Shown here piece by piece: positions 6,451 through 15,454 of a stretch of 21,991 nt of DNA. Origin of the DNA: Chitinophagaceae bacterium (lineage in GTDB: Bacteria; Bacteroidota; Bacteroidia; Chitinophagales; Chitinophagaceae); the NCBI GenBank assembly GCA_003489485.1, contig DNMB01000109.1:1-21991 (forward strand). Direction: 5' to 3'. Under the pieces are notes generated by a model that ran no database searches, was not told the origin of the DNA, and saw only the letters and a program-made list of their open reading frames with translations. A program made the position numbers and the translations under genes. Position 1 is the first letter of the stretch. Each line of letters starts with the position of its first letter.

Positions 6451-7929
6451 TTAGAATTTTCTGAATAGATAACTAATGTCAACCTGTCTGAATAATTGAT
6501 CGGTATACTGGGCCGTTACATCGAGTAAGGGCTGCGGAAAAAATCCAAAGAACAAGATCAACACAACAATGATCAGCAGCACCAGTTGCTCCAAGAGCGA
6601 TAACGTTATAGGTTGCGCAGTGACAGAATTGGGCTGTCCGAAGAAGACCGAACGGATCATACCCAGGGTATAGACGGCCGATAAAATAATACCCAGTCCG
6701 GCTGCTACTGTCAGCACCAAAAAGTAGTTCGACTTCGTAGCCAGCAGGCCGGTGAACATCAGCAACTCGCCCACAAAACCATTGGTGAGTGGCAACGCGA
6801 TATTGGCCAATGCAATGATGAGCATAAATATGGTCAACACAGGAGAATGCTGTGCGATGCCGCCCAATGCGGAGATCTTGCGGGTCCCCGTGTTACGTTC
6901 GATCAGGTCGACCAATAGCCACATGCCCAAAATATTGATACCATGCGAGAATAGTTGAAAACAAAGCCCCTGCAGAGACGTTACGTTGGCTGCAAAGGCC
7001 GCTGCCGTCATTAAACCGATGTGAGCAATAGATGAATACGCCACCAGGCGCTTAAGATCATCCTGCCGCCACGCGATCAGCGAGGCATAGACAATTCCCG
7101 CAATGGAAAGGCCCATGATCACGTCACCCCATTGATAAGCCGCGATGGGAAAGATCGGCAACAACCAACGAAGTATACCCAGTATACCCATTTTGACCAT
7201 CACGGCACTGAGCACGAGCGTAACAGGCGTGGGTGCCTCTTCGTAGGTATCGGGCTGCCAGGTATGAAATGGGAACATAGGAAGCTTGATGGCAAATGCA
7301 GGCAACAACAACCACAACAACCACGACTGCTGGGCGGTGGTGAGCTTTACTTTTAAGAGTGCATCGAGCGCGAAAGATTTTTCTGGCGTCAACGATTGCA
7401 GATAAATCAGACCGGCCAGTAAAAGAACGGAGCCTAAAAAGGTATAGATAAAGAACTTGAACGTAACGGCGATACGGCGCGGTCCACCCCAGATCGAACT
7501 CAAAAAGTACATGGGGATCAGCGCCAACTCCCAGAAGAAATAGAACAGCAATCCGTCGGTGGCTAAGAATACGCCCATCATACCGGCCTGGGCCAACAAG
7601 AGCCATCCATAAAAAGCGGCACTTCTCTCTATGGGCTTTTCTAGCATGTACAACGCCAGTAAAAAGTACACTATTGCAGTTAGCAAGCAAAGTACACTGG
7701 CCAATGGGTCGAGAGACAACGAAAATGAACTGCCCACACCTTGCAACCAAGGGGCTGAGAATGCGGACAGAGCAGGCTGCTTAAAGCAAGTCAGCGCCAG
7801 CAACACAAGGGTCAAGAGCAAGGCGGTAGAAAAAGTAAAGACCAGACTAACCAATTTCTTGTTGGTGCCGGCCCCAAAAGAAATAATACCACCTAGCAGG
7901 GGAATCAATAATATCAATAGTGCAATCAT
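6451..7929 (-). CDS. nuoM: NADH-quinone oxidoreductase subunit M
   Basis: NuoM is the middle antiporter-like proton-pumping subunit of complex I. The 492-residue polytopic membrane protein carries the expected helix-5 glutamate, Glu134 in FFWELALIPMYFLSSIWG. It also has the central lysine Lys215 in AFAIKLPMFPFHTWQPDTYE, then EAPTPVTLVLSAVMVKMG with Lys246. Length and motif order are normal. It sits between nuoL (24-base gap) and nuoN (12-base gap). Short direct repeats in the DNA, such as GTATACCCA twice near 7172-7190, are explained by repeated Gly-Ile-Leu codons. Confidence 0.97.
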   Translation of the reverse strand: MIALLILLIPLLGGIISFGAGTNKKLVSLVFTFSTALLLTLVLLALTCFKQPALSAFSAPWLQGVGSSFSLSLDPLASVLCLLTAIVYFLLALYMLEKPIERSAAFYGWLLLAQAGMMGVFLATDGLLFYFFWELALIPMYFLSSIWGGPRRIAVTFKFFIYTFLGSVLLLAGLIYLQSLTPEKSFALDALLKVKLTTAQQSWLLWLLLPAFAIKLPMFPFHTWQPDTYEEAPTPVTLVLSAVMVKMGILGILRWLLPIFPIAAYQWGDVIMGLSIAGIVYASLIAWRQDDLKRLVAYSSIAHIGLMTAAAFAANVTSLQGLCFQLFSHGINILGMWLLVDLIERNTGTRKISALGGIAQHSPVLTIFMLIIALANIALPLTNGFVGELLMFTGLLATKSNYFLVLTVAAGLGIILSAVYTLGMIRSVFFGQPNSVTAQPITLSLLEQLVLLIIVVLILFFGFFPQPLLDVTAQYTDQLFRQVDISYLFRKF

Positions 7930-7953
7930 AAGCGTATCCGCCGAGCGGTTGGT

Positions 7954-9858
7954 TTATTTTCTTACAAAAAATTGAATGACGAGCATGATCGCCATGCTTA
8001 GTACCATCAAAAGCACATAGACGCCCACTTGCCCGCTTTGTACCAAACGAAGCTGACGCGCACTGTACTGTACGGCACGCCCTACTCCATTGACGAGTCC
8101 GTCAATAACGCTCGCCTCTACCACCTCACGCAGCCATCCTGCCAAAGCGCTAAGCGGGCGCACAATAATTTTATTGTACAACTCATCTACATACCACTTA
8201 TTCTCCAATAAGTTTACGAATGCATTAGCAGGCGCACCGGGCTGGTAGTTTCGATAACGTACCCATGCGGCTATGATCATCGCCAATACCAAACCGGTAG
8301 AAAGGGCCATGAGTGCATACTCCGTTTCGTGCGATACAGTATGCGACAGCACTGGAATAACCGGTGATAAGAAATGATGGAGGGCCTCTGCATCAGGAAC
8401 CAACGCGGCCGGAATGCCTACCCATCCACCAATGATGGAAAGCACTGCCAACACCATGAGCGGTACAGTCATGGCCCAGGGGCTTTCATGCAAGTGATGT
8501 TGCTGCTCTTGGGTGCCTCTGAAACGTCCGGAGAAAGTAAGAAACAATAAGCGGAACATGTAGAAAGCTGTGAGTAAAGCGGCCAACAAGGCTAATGCAT
8601 ACTGAAGAGGCGAGTGCAAAAACACACTCAGTAAAATAGCGTCTTTCGAGAAGAACCCACTAAAAGGAGGAACCCCCGCTATGGCGATACAACCGATCAA
8701 AAAAGTAATGTAAGTGATACGCAGTTTTTTAGATAATCCGCCCATGTTTCGGATATCCTGCTCTCCTCCCATGGCATGGATCACACTGCCGCTTCCCAAG
8801 AACAACAACGCCTTAAAGAAAGCATGCGTCATAACATGAAAAACAGCCGCGGCATATGCACCCGTACCCAACGCCAAGAACATAAACCCAAGTTGACTGA
8901 CCGTTGAGTAAGCAAGAACTTTTTTAATATCATTTTGTGCAATGGCGATCGAGGCAGCCAGCAGCGCGGTCAATAGTCCCGTCCAGGCAATAATGTGCAG
9001 TGTGGCGGGCGCCAGCGAATACAACAGGTTGCTTCTGGCGATAAGATAGATGCCGGCCGTAACCATCGTAGCAGCATGAATGAGGGCAGAAACGGGTGTG
9101 GGACCCGCCATGGCATCGGGAAGCCAGGTATAAAGTGGCAACTGTGCGCTTTTACCGGTGGCGCCGATAAAGAAGAGCAGCGTAATCACCGTAATATCGG
9201 TTCCGGTAAACTTGGCCGTGAACTGGTGTTGTTGTACAAAAGAGAACACATCTTGAAAACCTACCGCACCTGTTTTGGTAATGATCCAGAAAAGGGCTAC
9301 CAGAAAGGCAAGGTCTCCTATGCGATTCATGATAAAGGCCTTGTTGGCAGCGGCGGTATAGGCAGGATTTTTGAACCAGTATCCGATTAACAGATAAGAG
9401 CAAAGCCCCACTCCTTCCCATCCCATGAACAAGATCACGTAGTTGGCTCCCAACACCAGCAGCAGCATCGAAAAGACGAACAAATTGAGGTAGGCGAAGT
9501 AGCGTGCGAATTGATCAGGTGATTCGTCGTGCATGTAAGCCGTAGAATACACATGGATCAAGAATCCCACACCGGTTATAATAAGCAAGAACAACGAAGA
9601 GAGCGCATCGAGCTGAAACGAAAAGGGTATGGTAAGCGAACCGACTTTGATAAAATCGAAGTAATGCACCACTGCACTGTTACCGGCCTTTACCTGAAAG
9701 AAGATGAATAGACTCAGTACAAAAGCACCCAGCACGGTACCGGAACCTATCCATCCGACCAACGTTTTGGACAGATGATGACGCCCGAGTCCGTTGATCA
9801 TCGCTCCCAGCAGAGGCAGCAGGGGGATCCAGTAAGCCAATTGAAAAACATCTTGCAT
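7954..9858 (-). CDS. nuoL: NADH-quinone oxidoreductase subunit L
   Basis: NuoL is the distal antiporter-like subunit of complex I and carries the long lateral helix that ties the pumping subunits together. I start it at the ATG at 9858 (634 residues). Two codons further upstream, TTG at 9864 would also be in frame but adds nothing recognisable. The family motifs are intact: MGWEGVGLCSYLLIGYW with Glu148, and TGKSAQLPLYTWLPDAMAGP with Lys236 followed by the histidine-containing SALIHAATMVTAGIYL. The C-terminal third continues with further helices and an amphipathic segment (about 545-600) before a last hydrophobic helix, as expected for NuoL and not MrpA. It is between nuoK (19 bases upstream) and nuoM (24 bases downstream). 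Confidence 0.97.
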   Translation of the reverse strand: MQDVFQLAYWIPLLPLLGAMINGLGRHHLSKTLVGWIGSGTVLGAFVLSLFIFFQVKAGNSAVVHYFDFIKVGSLTIPFSFQLDALSSLFLLIITGVGFLIHVYSTAYMHDESPDQFARYFAYLNLFVFSMLLLVLGANYVILFMGWEGVGLCSYLLIGYWFKNPAYTAAANKAFIMNRIGDLAFLVALFWIITKTGAVGFQDVFSFVQQHQFTAKFTGTDITVITLLFFIGATGKSAQLPLYTWLPDAMAGPTPVSALIHAATMVTAGIYLIARSNLLYSLAPATLHIIAWTGLLTALLAASIAIAQNDIKKVLAYSTVSQLGFMFLALGTGAYAAAVFHVMTHAFFKALLFLGSGSVIHAMGGEQDIRNMGGLSKKLRITYITFLIGCIAIAGVPPFSGFFSKDAILLSVFLHSPLQYALALLAALLTAFYMFRLLFLTFSGRFRGTQEQQHHLHESPWAMTVPLMVLAVLSIIGGWVGIPAALVPDAEALHHFLSPVIPVLSHTVSHETEYALMALSTGLVLAMIIAAWVRYRNYQPGAPANAFVNLLENKWYVDELYNKIIVRPLSALAGWLREVVEASVIDGLVNGVGRAVQYSARQLRLVQSGQVGVYVLLMVLSMAIMLVIQFFVRK

Positions 9859-9877
9859 AAACAACCTGTATAAGTGA

Positions 9878-10216
9878 TCAGTGTTTTAATCGATTCAAGA
9901 AATTAATGTCGACCGAGTGTACGTTGCGATACATCATCACAATAATGGCCAGCCCCACGCTTACCTCGGCTGCCGCTACCACCATAATGAAGAACACGAA
10001 CAATTGCCCGTCCACGCCGGCCTGCGTGGCCAATTGACCTGCCTCAATAGCGGCTTGGTAATGCATCTTAGAGAAAGCAACCAAGAGTAAATTGACCGCA
10101 TTGAGCATAAGCTCTATGCACATAAAAATGATGATGGCATTGCGACGAGTAAGCACCCCCACCATTCCGATAGTGAACAAAGCCAGTGACAAGAACAGAT
10201 AATAATTTATAGGCAT
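9878..10216 (-). CDS. nuoK: NADH-quinone oxidoreductase subunit K
   Basis: NuoK is a three-helix membrane subunit of complex I whose buried glutamates form part of the proton path. From the ATG at 10216 the protein is 112 residues. Helices are at about 6-22, 27-50 and 72-96. Glu35 in [17 protein letters not shown] and Glu84 in [18 protein letters not shown] are the two conserved membrane glutamates. The loop between helices 2 and 3 (about 52-70) is some ten residues longer than in E. coli. A longer reading from a GTG at 10267 would overlap nuoJ and add 17 non-family residues, so it was rejected. The start lies 10 bases after the nuoJ stop codon. Confidence 0.96.
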   Translation of the reverse strand: MPINYYLFLSLALFTIGMVGVLTRRNAIIIFMCIELMLNAVNLLLVAFSKMHYQAAIEAGQLATQAGVDGQLFVFFIMVVAAAEVSVGLAIIVMMYRNVHSVDINFLNRLKH

Positions 10217-10226
10217 GTTTTCAGCG

Positions 10227-10727
10227 TTAATCTTTTTTTCCAATAACGACAGCTCCCACCATCGCACTCAAGAACAGGATACTCGAGATCTCAAAGGGCA
10301 CCACATAGCGGGTAAATAGTTCGTTACCGAGTACCTTGATGAGACCTACCTGCCCATCCATGACCATGGCCGAACGGCTCTTGAGCTCTGAATCCTTGAG
10401 CGCGGCCACCAACACCAATAGAAAGATGCCGCCACTGACCGTACCGGCCAGGGTCAACCAGCGCTTATTACCCGAGGCGCCTTCTTGCCTGGCATTCATC
10501 AACATGATCACGAACAAGAACAAGACCATGATGGCACCGGCGTACACGATAATATTAACGATGGCTAAAAACTGGGCATTGAGCAAAATGTAATGACCAG
10601 AAATGGCGAAGAAGGTCACGATCAACCAAAGCACACTATAGACCGGGTTCTTGCTTGTTATCACCATCAGGGCGCTGAAGAGAGCCACGACCGATAAGAC
10701 CCAAAAAAGAATTTGCACGATACTCAT
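10227..10727 (-). CDS. nuoJ: NADH-quinone oxidoreductase subunit J
   Basis: NuoJ is a five-helix membrane subunit of complex I that lies near the junction between the peripheral and membrane arms. The 166-residue protein begins [20 protein letters not shown] and contains the family stretch [20 protein letters not shown]. This is followed by [20 protein letters not shown], the helix that rotates during turnover in better-studied complexes. It ends in the short tail VVIGKKD. The start at the ATG at 10727 is one base after the nuoI stop codon (TGA-G-ATG), a classic coupled arrangement. The upstream in-frame GTG at 10769 would overlap nuoI by about 40 bases and was rejected. Confidence 0.96.
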   Translation of the reverse strand: MSIVQILFWVLSVVALFSALMVITSKNPVYSVLWLIVTFFAISGHYILLNAQFLAIVNIIVYAGAIMVLFLFVIMLMNARQEGASGNKRWLTLAGTVSGGIFLLVLVAALKDSELKSRSAMVMDGQVGLIKVLGNELFTRYVVPFEISSILFLSAMVGAVVIGKKD

Positions 10728-10728
10728 C

Positions 10729-11289
10729 TCAATTAGTATGGGTTGTTGAATGCTGAGGCTTACGATCACCCAGCGCTTTTTGGTATGCTTCGCGCTCGGT
10801 TACGGGATTGGGGATCAGCAATTCTTCTTTTGAATAAATAAATCCTTTACGAGCATAGTTAGCTGGTGCAAAGGTTTGCGACAGGTAGATGGCGTCTTTG
10901 GGACAAGCCTCTTCGCAAAGTCCGCAGAAAATGCAACGCAACATATTGATCTCGTACTTGGCCGCGTATTTTTCTTCGCGATACAAGTGCTCTTCGCCAG
11001 ATTGTCTTTCGGCAGCTTCCATCGTGATGGCCTCGGCAGGACAAGCCACGGCACAAAGTCCGCAGGCAGTACAATTTTCGCGCCCGGCCTCATCGCGGTT
11101 CAGCACGTGAAGGCCGCGGAATACCTTGGAGAAACTGCGCTGCTGCTCCGGATATTGAATGGTGGCCTTTTTCATGAACATGTGACGAAGCGTAATGGCC
11201 ATGCCCTTGGCGATATTCCACAAATAAATGCTCTCGAGCCATGTCATAGGGCTGCGATCGACCGGTTTAGCTCTTTGCGTTAGTTGCAT
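10729..11289 (-). CDS. nuoI: NADH-quinone oxidoreductase subunit I (two 4Fe-4S clusters)
   Basis: NuoI carries clusters N6a and N6b, which pass electrons from the NADH side toward the N2 cluster of NuoB. The 186-residue protein has an N-terminal amphipathic region (15-45, TWLESIYLWNIAKGMAITLR) that docks to the membrane arm. Two ferredoxin-type motifs follow: CTACGLCAVACP (C73, C76, C79, C83) and CIFCGLCEEACP (C119, C122, C125, C129). The C-terminal tail is hydrophilic and histidine-ending (QHSTTHTN). It lies 19 bases after nuoH and is coupled to nuoJ. Nothing is missing from the metal-binding sites. Confidence 0.97.
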   Translation of the reverse strand: MQLTQRAKPVDRSPMTWLESIYLWNIAKGMAITLRHMFMKKATIQYPEQQRSFSKVFRGLHVLNRDEAGRENCTACGLCAVACPAEAITMEAAERQSGEEHLYREEKYAAKYEINMLRCIFCGLCEEACPKDAIYLSQTFAPANYARKGFIYSKEELLIPNPVTEREAYQKALGDRKPQHSTTHTN

Positions 11290-11308
11290 ACAGTTCCTTA
11301 TTATAGCA

Positions 11309-12364
11309 TCACTTGTTTAAGAATAGCATCAATGCCGCACTGATCAGCATGTTGATTAGTGCAAGCGGAATCAATTTCTTCCATCCCAAATTCATCAGCT
11401 GGTCATAGCGAAAACGAGGGATCGTCCAGCGAATCCAGATAAATACGAATAAAAAGAACGAGACCTTGGCCATCATGACCGCAAAGGTCAACATCGATAA
11501 GGTCAGGGGCGAACCCTGCCAGGCTGCTTCGTCGAAGAACGGAATATCGTATCCTCCAAAGAACAACGTTGCCATCACCGCACTGCTCACGAACATATTG
11601 ATGTATTCGGCAAACAGGTAAAAGCCCAGCTTCATCGAAGAATACTCTTGGTGATAACCAAAGTTCAACTCGTTCTCCGCCTCGGGCAGATCGAATGGTG
11701 TGCGGTTACATTCCGCCAGGGCGCAAATAAAAAAGATCAGAAAGCCCAGCGGCTGGTAGAGTACGTTCCATCCATGCTGCATCTGGTATTCGACCATAGC
11801 GCTCATCTTGAGTGAGCCGGTCATGAATAAAACGGCGATCAAGGCCAACCCCATGGGTAATTCGTACGAGACCATCTGTGAGGCACCGCGAATGGCCGCG
11901 ATCAAGGAAAATTTATTGTTCGATGCCCAGCCACCGATCATGATACCATACACACCCACGCTCACGATACCAAACACGATCAGTATGCCCATGTCGACAT
12001 CCGCTACCTGTAATGCCACCGTTCGCGTTGCCCCTACGTATGATGCTCCCCAGGGAATGACCGAACTGGTGATGAGCGCAACGATCATGGCCAACGCCGG
12101 ACCTAGCAAGAACAAGAACCGGTTAGAGCTGGTGGGAGTGATCTCTTCTTTAAAGAATAATTTTCCGCCATCGGCCAACGGCTGAAAGATCCCAAAAGGA
12201 CCTGCGCGGTTGGGTCCCATACGATCTTGCATCCAGCCGGCGATCTTTCTTTCGGCCAGTGTAGTGTACATGGCAATAAAAAAAGACAATCCGATCAGCG
12301 CACCGATCAAGATCAGCTTTTCCAGAATATACCAACTATCTATTGCAGTTAAATACATGGTCAT
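11309..12364 (-). CDS. nuoH: NADH-quinone oxidoreductase subunit H
   Basis: NuoH forms the heel of the membrane arm and, with NuoB and NuoD, the quinone chamber. From the ATG at 12364 the protein is 351 residues with about eight helices. The conserved cytoplasmic loop near the first helix is present (ERKIAGWMQDRMGPNRAGPF, then QPLADGGKLFFKEEITP). So is the acidic loop around NRTPFDLPEAENELNFGYHQ, which lines the quinone tunnel. A second ATG two codons later (12358) is equally possible. The longer reading from a GTG at 12418 would overlap nuoG by 50 bases and adds proline-rich residues foreign to the family. The start lies four bases after the nuoG stop codon. Confidence 0.96.
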   Translation of the reverse strand: MTMYLTAIDSWYILEKLILIGALIGLSFFIAMYTTLAERKIAGWMQDRMGPNRAGPFGIFQPLADGGKLFFKEEITPTSSNRFLFLLGPALAMIVALITSSVIPWGASYVGATRTVALQVADVDMGILIVFGIVSVGVYGIMIGGWASNNKFSLIAAIRGASQMVSYELPMGLALIAVLFMTGSLKMSAMVEYQMQHGWNVLYQPLGFLIFFICALAECNRTPFDLPEAENELNFGYHQEYSSMKLGFYLFAEYINMFVSSAVMATLFFGGYDIPFFDEAAWQGSPLTLSMLTFAVMMAKVSFFLFVFIWIRWTIPRFRYDQLMNLGWKKLIPLALINMLISAALMLFLNK

Positions 12365-12368
12365 AACA

Positions 12369-13493
12369 TTAGGCCTCTTTGGGAGCGGGTGAATTAAAAT
12401 CCGATCCGGTGGCTGCACCCGGCAATTGACTCAGCTCTATCTTATTTACTTCACTTACGTCATGGATATCCATCATCAATTTGGGCGCACGGCCTCCCAT
12501 TACCTCGGGCAGTGTCTCTTTGGGCGTTTGCAATGCACTGTAATGACCTTGCGAGATCACAGAGTGACGGTTAACGTTGACAGGCCCTTCGATGACCCAG
12601 TCGCTGGCCGCCTTCTTATCGAAACGGCAGGTATTACAGATCCAACCCGGCTTACCGTCGTAGCTGCATACCTCACCCCACTCATCTTTGCGGGCCGTTA
12701 CACGCAGCACCTCATCACCGCGCTGCCAGAGCGTTACCTTACCACAGCAATCCGGACAATCGCGGTGTGCCAATACAGGTTTGGTAAACCACACCCTGTT
12801 CTTGAAACGGAAGGTCTTGTCGGTGAGCGCTCCCACCGGACATACATCGATCATGTTGCCACTAAAATTATTATCGATGGCCTTAGAAATATGCGTAGAG
12901 ATCTCGGCATGATCGCCGCGGTCGAGTACCCCGTGCACGCGCTGATCGGTCAGTTGATCGGCCACATAGGTGCAACGATAGCATAGAATACAGCGCGTCA
13001 TGTGCAATTGAATATAAGGTCCGATATCTTCTTTTTCGAACGTGCGACGCTCGAACTCGTAGCGCGTACCTTCTTTGCCGTGCTCATAGCCCAGGTCTTG
13101 CAAATGACACTCACCGGCCTGGTCGCATACCGGACAATCCAATGGATGATTGAGCAGTAAAAACTCCACTACCCCGGCCCGGGCATCCTTTACTTTATCG
13201 CTGGTGATATTTTTTACGACCATTCCGTCCATAACGCCCGTGCGGCAACTGGCCACGAGTTTGGGCATCGGGCGCGGATCGGCCGCAGAGCCCGCGGCCA
13301 CTTCTACCAGACAGGTACGACACTTTCCACCACTGCCCTCGAGCTTGCTGTAGTAGCACATGGCAGGTGGTGTAACGTCTCCTCCGATCTGACGAGCCGC
13401 ATTCAAAATGGTAGTACCGGCAGGCACCTCTATCGTGATGTTATCGATAGTGACCTTTACGGTGGGGATGGTATTTTTTGTATCGGACGACAT
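12369..13493 (-). CDS. nuoG: NADH-quinone oxidoreductase subunit G, short form
   Basis: NuoG carries the iron-sulfur chain between NuoF and NuoI. At 374 residues it keeps only the N-terminal part of the family; E. coli and Thermus proteins are about 780-910 residues and add a molybdopterin-enzyme-like domain that is absent here. Visible sites are as follows. The 2Fe-2S N1b ligands are C46, C58, C61 and C83. The N5 ligands H116, C120, C123 and C129 lie in HPLDCPVCDQAGEC. The N4 ligands C168, C171 and C174 lie in CILCYRC, with C218 in DVCPVGAL. A further cysteine-rich region follows (C246, C249, C250, C276, C286, C289) at the place where long forms carry cluster N7. After residue 310 the tail is low-complexity and ends SPAPKEA. 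The frame ends at a clean TAA next to nuoH with no remnant of the lost domain, so this is a short form and not a frameshift. Short NuoG is, to my knowledge, usual in Bacteroidota. Confidence 0.93.
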   Translation of the reverse strand: MSSDTKNTIPTVKVTIDNITIEVPAGTTILNAARQIGGDVTPPAMCYYSKLEGSGGKCRTCLVEVAAGSAADPRPMPKLVASCRTGVMDGMVVKNITSDKVKDARAGVVEFLLLNHPLDCPVCDQAGECHLQDLGYEHGKEGTRYEFERRTFEKEDIGPYIQLHMTRCILCYRCTYVADQLTDQRVHGVLDRGDHAEISTHISKAIDNNFSGNMIDVCPVGALTDKTFRFKNRVWFTKPVLAHRDCPDCCGKVTLWQRGDEVLRVTARKDEWGEVCSYDGKPGWICNTCRFDKKAASDWVIEGPVNVNRHSVISQGHYSALQTPKETLPEVMGGRAPKLMMDIHDVSEVNKIELSQLPGAATGSDFNSPAPKEA

Positions 13494-13513
13494 ACGTTGT
13501 TTGATTGATGGGT

Positions 13514-14878
13514 CTATGCCATTACAGGATTGGGTACATGAATAGGATCTGCATAGTGCATGAGTCCATAATTACGCTGCTGTGCTTCTTGCGGATGCAA
13601 AACGTGCCATTCGAATTCGTCTCTGAAATGACGAATGGCCGCTGCTACCGGCCAGGCCGCCGCATCGCCAAGCGGACAGATCGTATTGCCTTCTATCTTG
13701 CGCTGGATATCCCAGAGCAGATCGATATCACTCATTTTACCTTTGCCCGTTTCGATGTTCCATAAGATCTTTTCCATCCAACCGGTTCCTTCTCTGCAGG
13801 GAGAACATTGTCCACAGCTTTCGTGACGGTAAAAGCGTGCCAACGTATAGGTATGGCGTACCACACACTGGCTGTCGTCGAGTACAATAAAACCACCCGA
13901 GCCCATCATGGACCCGGATACAAAACCACCATCGGCCAGACTCTCGTAGGTCATCATGCGGGTCTCTCCCTTGGCGGTCTTCAGCAATAGGTTGGCTGGT
14001 AAGATCGGCACGGACGATCCGCCGGGAATACAGGCCTTTAGTTTTTTGCCGGCCGGAATGCCTCCGCAATATTCATCACTGTAAATAAATTCCTCTACCG
14101 AGATGGTCATATCGATCTCGTAGACGCCGGGCTTGTTAATGTTGCCGCAAGCAGAGATCAGTTTGGTGCCGGTCGATTTTCCGATCCCGATCTTGGCATA
14201 TTCCTCGGCTCCGTCGTTGATAATAGGAACGACGGCCGCGATGGTCTCGACGTTGTTGACCACCGTAGGACAACCCCATAAACCTTTAACGGCAGGAAAA
14301 GGAGGTTTGATGCGCGGGTTCCCTCTCTTTCCTTCGAGCGATTCAAGCAATGCAGTTTCTTCTCCGCAGATATAGGCCCCGGCACCGCGATGTACATAAA
14401 TATCACAATCAAATCCACTGCCTAAAATATTCTTACCCAACCATCCGTTGGCCCTTGCTTCGTCTATGGCCCGCTCCAAGATCTCGGCCACCCAAACGTA
14501 TTCACCTCGAATGTAGATGTAAGAGCGATTGGAACCGAGTGCATACGAAGCCGTGATCATTCCTTCAATGAGCAAGTGCGGAATAAATTCCATCAGGTAA
14601 CGATCCTTGAATGTTCCGGGCTCTGATTCGTCTGCATTGACCACCAGATAACGAGGTACCCCTTCTGGCTTGGCCAAAAAACCCCACTTCATTCCCGTAG
14701 GGAATCCGGCACCGCCACGTCCGCGCAATCCGCTTTTCTTGACCTCTTCAGTTACCTGATCGGGGCTGAGCGATTTCAGCGCCTTCTCCACACTGCGGTA
14801 TCCGCCTTCGCGACGGTACACTTCGTACGTGCAGATGCCCGGTACATTGGCTTTTTCAAGTAATAATTTTCTTCCCAT
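13514..14878 (-). CDS. nuoF: NADH-quinone oxidoreductase subunit F (NADH and FMN binding)
   Basis: NuoF is the entry point of complex I: it oxidises NADH with FMN and hands electrons to cluster N3. From the ATG at 14878 the protein is 454 residues. The nucleotide/flavin glycine-rich loop GLRGRGGAGFPTG is at 50-62, with NADESEPGTFKDR shortly after. A second glycine-containing segment, RGAGAYICGEETALLESLEG, follows. The 4Fe-4S N3 ligands are in ESCGQCSPCREGTGW (C355, C358, C361) plus C401 in TICPLGDAAAWP. A GGGG stretch 8-11 bases before this ATG supports the start. The longer frame from a TTG at 14944 overlaps nuoE and was rejected. Spacing is 32 bases from nuoE and 20 to nuoG. The presence of intact NuoE and NuoF shows that this is a full NADH-using enzyme and not an 11-subunit version. 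Confidence 0.97.
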   Translation of the reverse strand: MGRKLLLEKANVPGICTYEVYRREGGYRSVEKALKSLSPDQVTEEVKKSGLRGRGGAGFPTGMKWGFLAKPEGVPRYLVVNADESEPGTFKDRYLMEFIPHLLIEGMITASYALGSNRSYIYIRGEYVWVAEILERAIDEARANGWLGKNILGSGFDCDIYVHRGAGAYICGEETALLESLEGKRGNPRIKPPFPAVKGLWGCPTVVNNVETIAAVVPIINDGAEEYAKIGIGKSTGTKLISACGNINKPGVYEIDMTISVEEFIYSDEYCGGIPAGKKLKACIPGGSSVPILPANLLLKTAKGETRMMTYESLADGGFVSGSMMGSGGFIVLDDSQCVVRHTYTLARFYRHESCGQCSPCREGTGWMEKILWNIETGKGKMSDIDLLWDIQRKIEGNTICPLGDAAAWPVAAAIRHFRDEFEWHVLHPQEAQQRNYGLMHYADPIHVPNPVMA

Positions 14879-14910
14879 ATTCTTACCCCAACGGGGCTGC
14901 GTTTCTTTTT

Positions 14911-15417
14911 TTATGTTGTTGCCACGGTTGACTGTCCAGAACAAGAAGCGATCAGCTCATCGATCTTTTGACGGGTGAGATGCTCTCGGTAATTTTTTCC
15001 CAGTTGCAGCATCGGCGCATAGCCGCAGGCGCCCAAACACTCCACCGTTTTTAGTGTGAACATACCATCTGCCGTGGTTTGGCCCGGACGAATGCCCAGC
15101 TTTTCGTAGATGTAAGCCACGATCTCTTCACTGCCATTGAGCATGCAGGGGCCGGTCTGGCAGACTTCTAACAGATGTTTTCCGATCGGTTTCAGATTGT
15201 ACATGCTGTAGAAAGTAGCTACCTCGTACACTTCGATGGGCTCCAACTGCAAGAGTGTGGCCACATAGTCCATGGTCTCTGTACTCAGCCATCCCCCAAA
15301 TTCCTGCTGCGCCAAGTGCAACACCGGAAGCAACGCACTTTTTTGGCGTTCTTCGGGGTAGCGCGCAATGATCTGCTGTACCTCTTTTAATTTATCGGCT
15401 GAAAAACTCACGCTCAT
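14911..15417 (-). CDS. nuoE: NADH-quinone oxidoreductase subunit E (2Fe-2S)
   Basis: NuoE is the thioredoxin-fold 2Fe-2S subunit (cluster N1a) that sits beside NuoF. From the ATG at 15417 it has 168 residues, with a helical N-terminus (about 6-60). The four ligands are in CQTGPC (C86, C91) and CLGAC (C127, C131), the standard spacing. An in-frame ATG at 15462 would add 15 lysine-rich residues (MPKSTDYKKEKTNQN) and overlap the nuoD stop by 8 bases. It is possible, but less like the family, and neither start has a clear ribosome-binding site. The gene is 37 bases after nuoD (with the shorter start) and 32 before nuoF. C159 in the tail is not a family ligand. Confidence 0.95.
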   Translation of the reverse strand: MSVSFSADKLKEVQQIIARYPEERQKSALLPVLHLAQQEFGGWLSTETMDYVATLLQLEPIEVYEVATFYSMYNLKPIGKHLLEVCQTGPCMLNGSEEIVAYIYEKLGIRPGQTTADGMFTLKTVECLGACGYAPMLQLGKNYREHLTRQKIDELIASCSGQSTVATT

Positions 15418-15454
15418 GTTCTGATTCGTTTTTTCTTTTTTATAGTCAGTTGAC

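Noticed and set aside
7171..7190. Direct repeat GTATACCCA twice
   Set aside because: It lies inside nuoM and is explained by the repeated Gly-Ile-Leu residues of a membrane helix.
7300..7325. CAA/CAAC-rich simple sequence
   Set aside because: It is the reverse complement of Leu/Trp codons in a nuoM membrane helix; no repeat function is implied.
7124..7750. A 208-codon minus-strand frame inside nuoM
   Set aside because: It overlaps nuoM in another frame on the same strand. nuoM carries the conserved glutamate and lysines, and the alternative product has no family features.
10216..10267. Longer nuoK starting at a GTG at 10267
   Set aside because: It would overlap nuoJ and add 17 residues not seen in the family; the ATG at 10216 gives a standard N-terminus.
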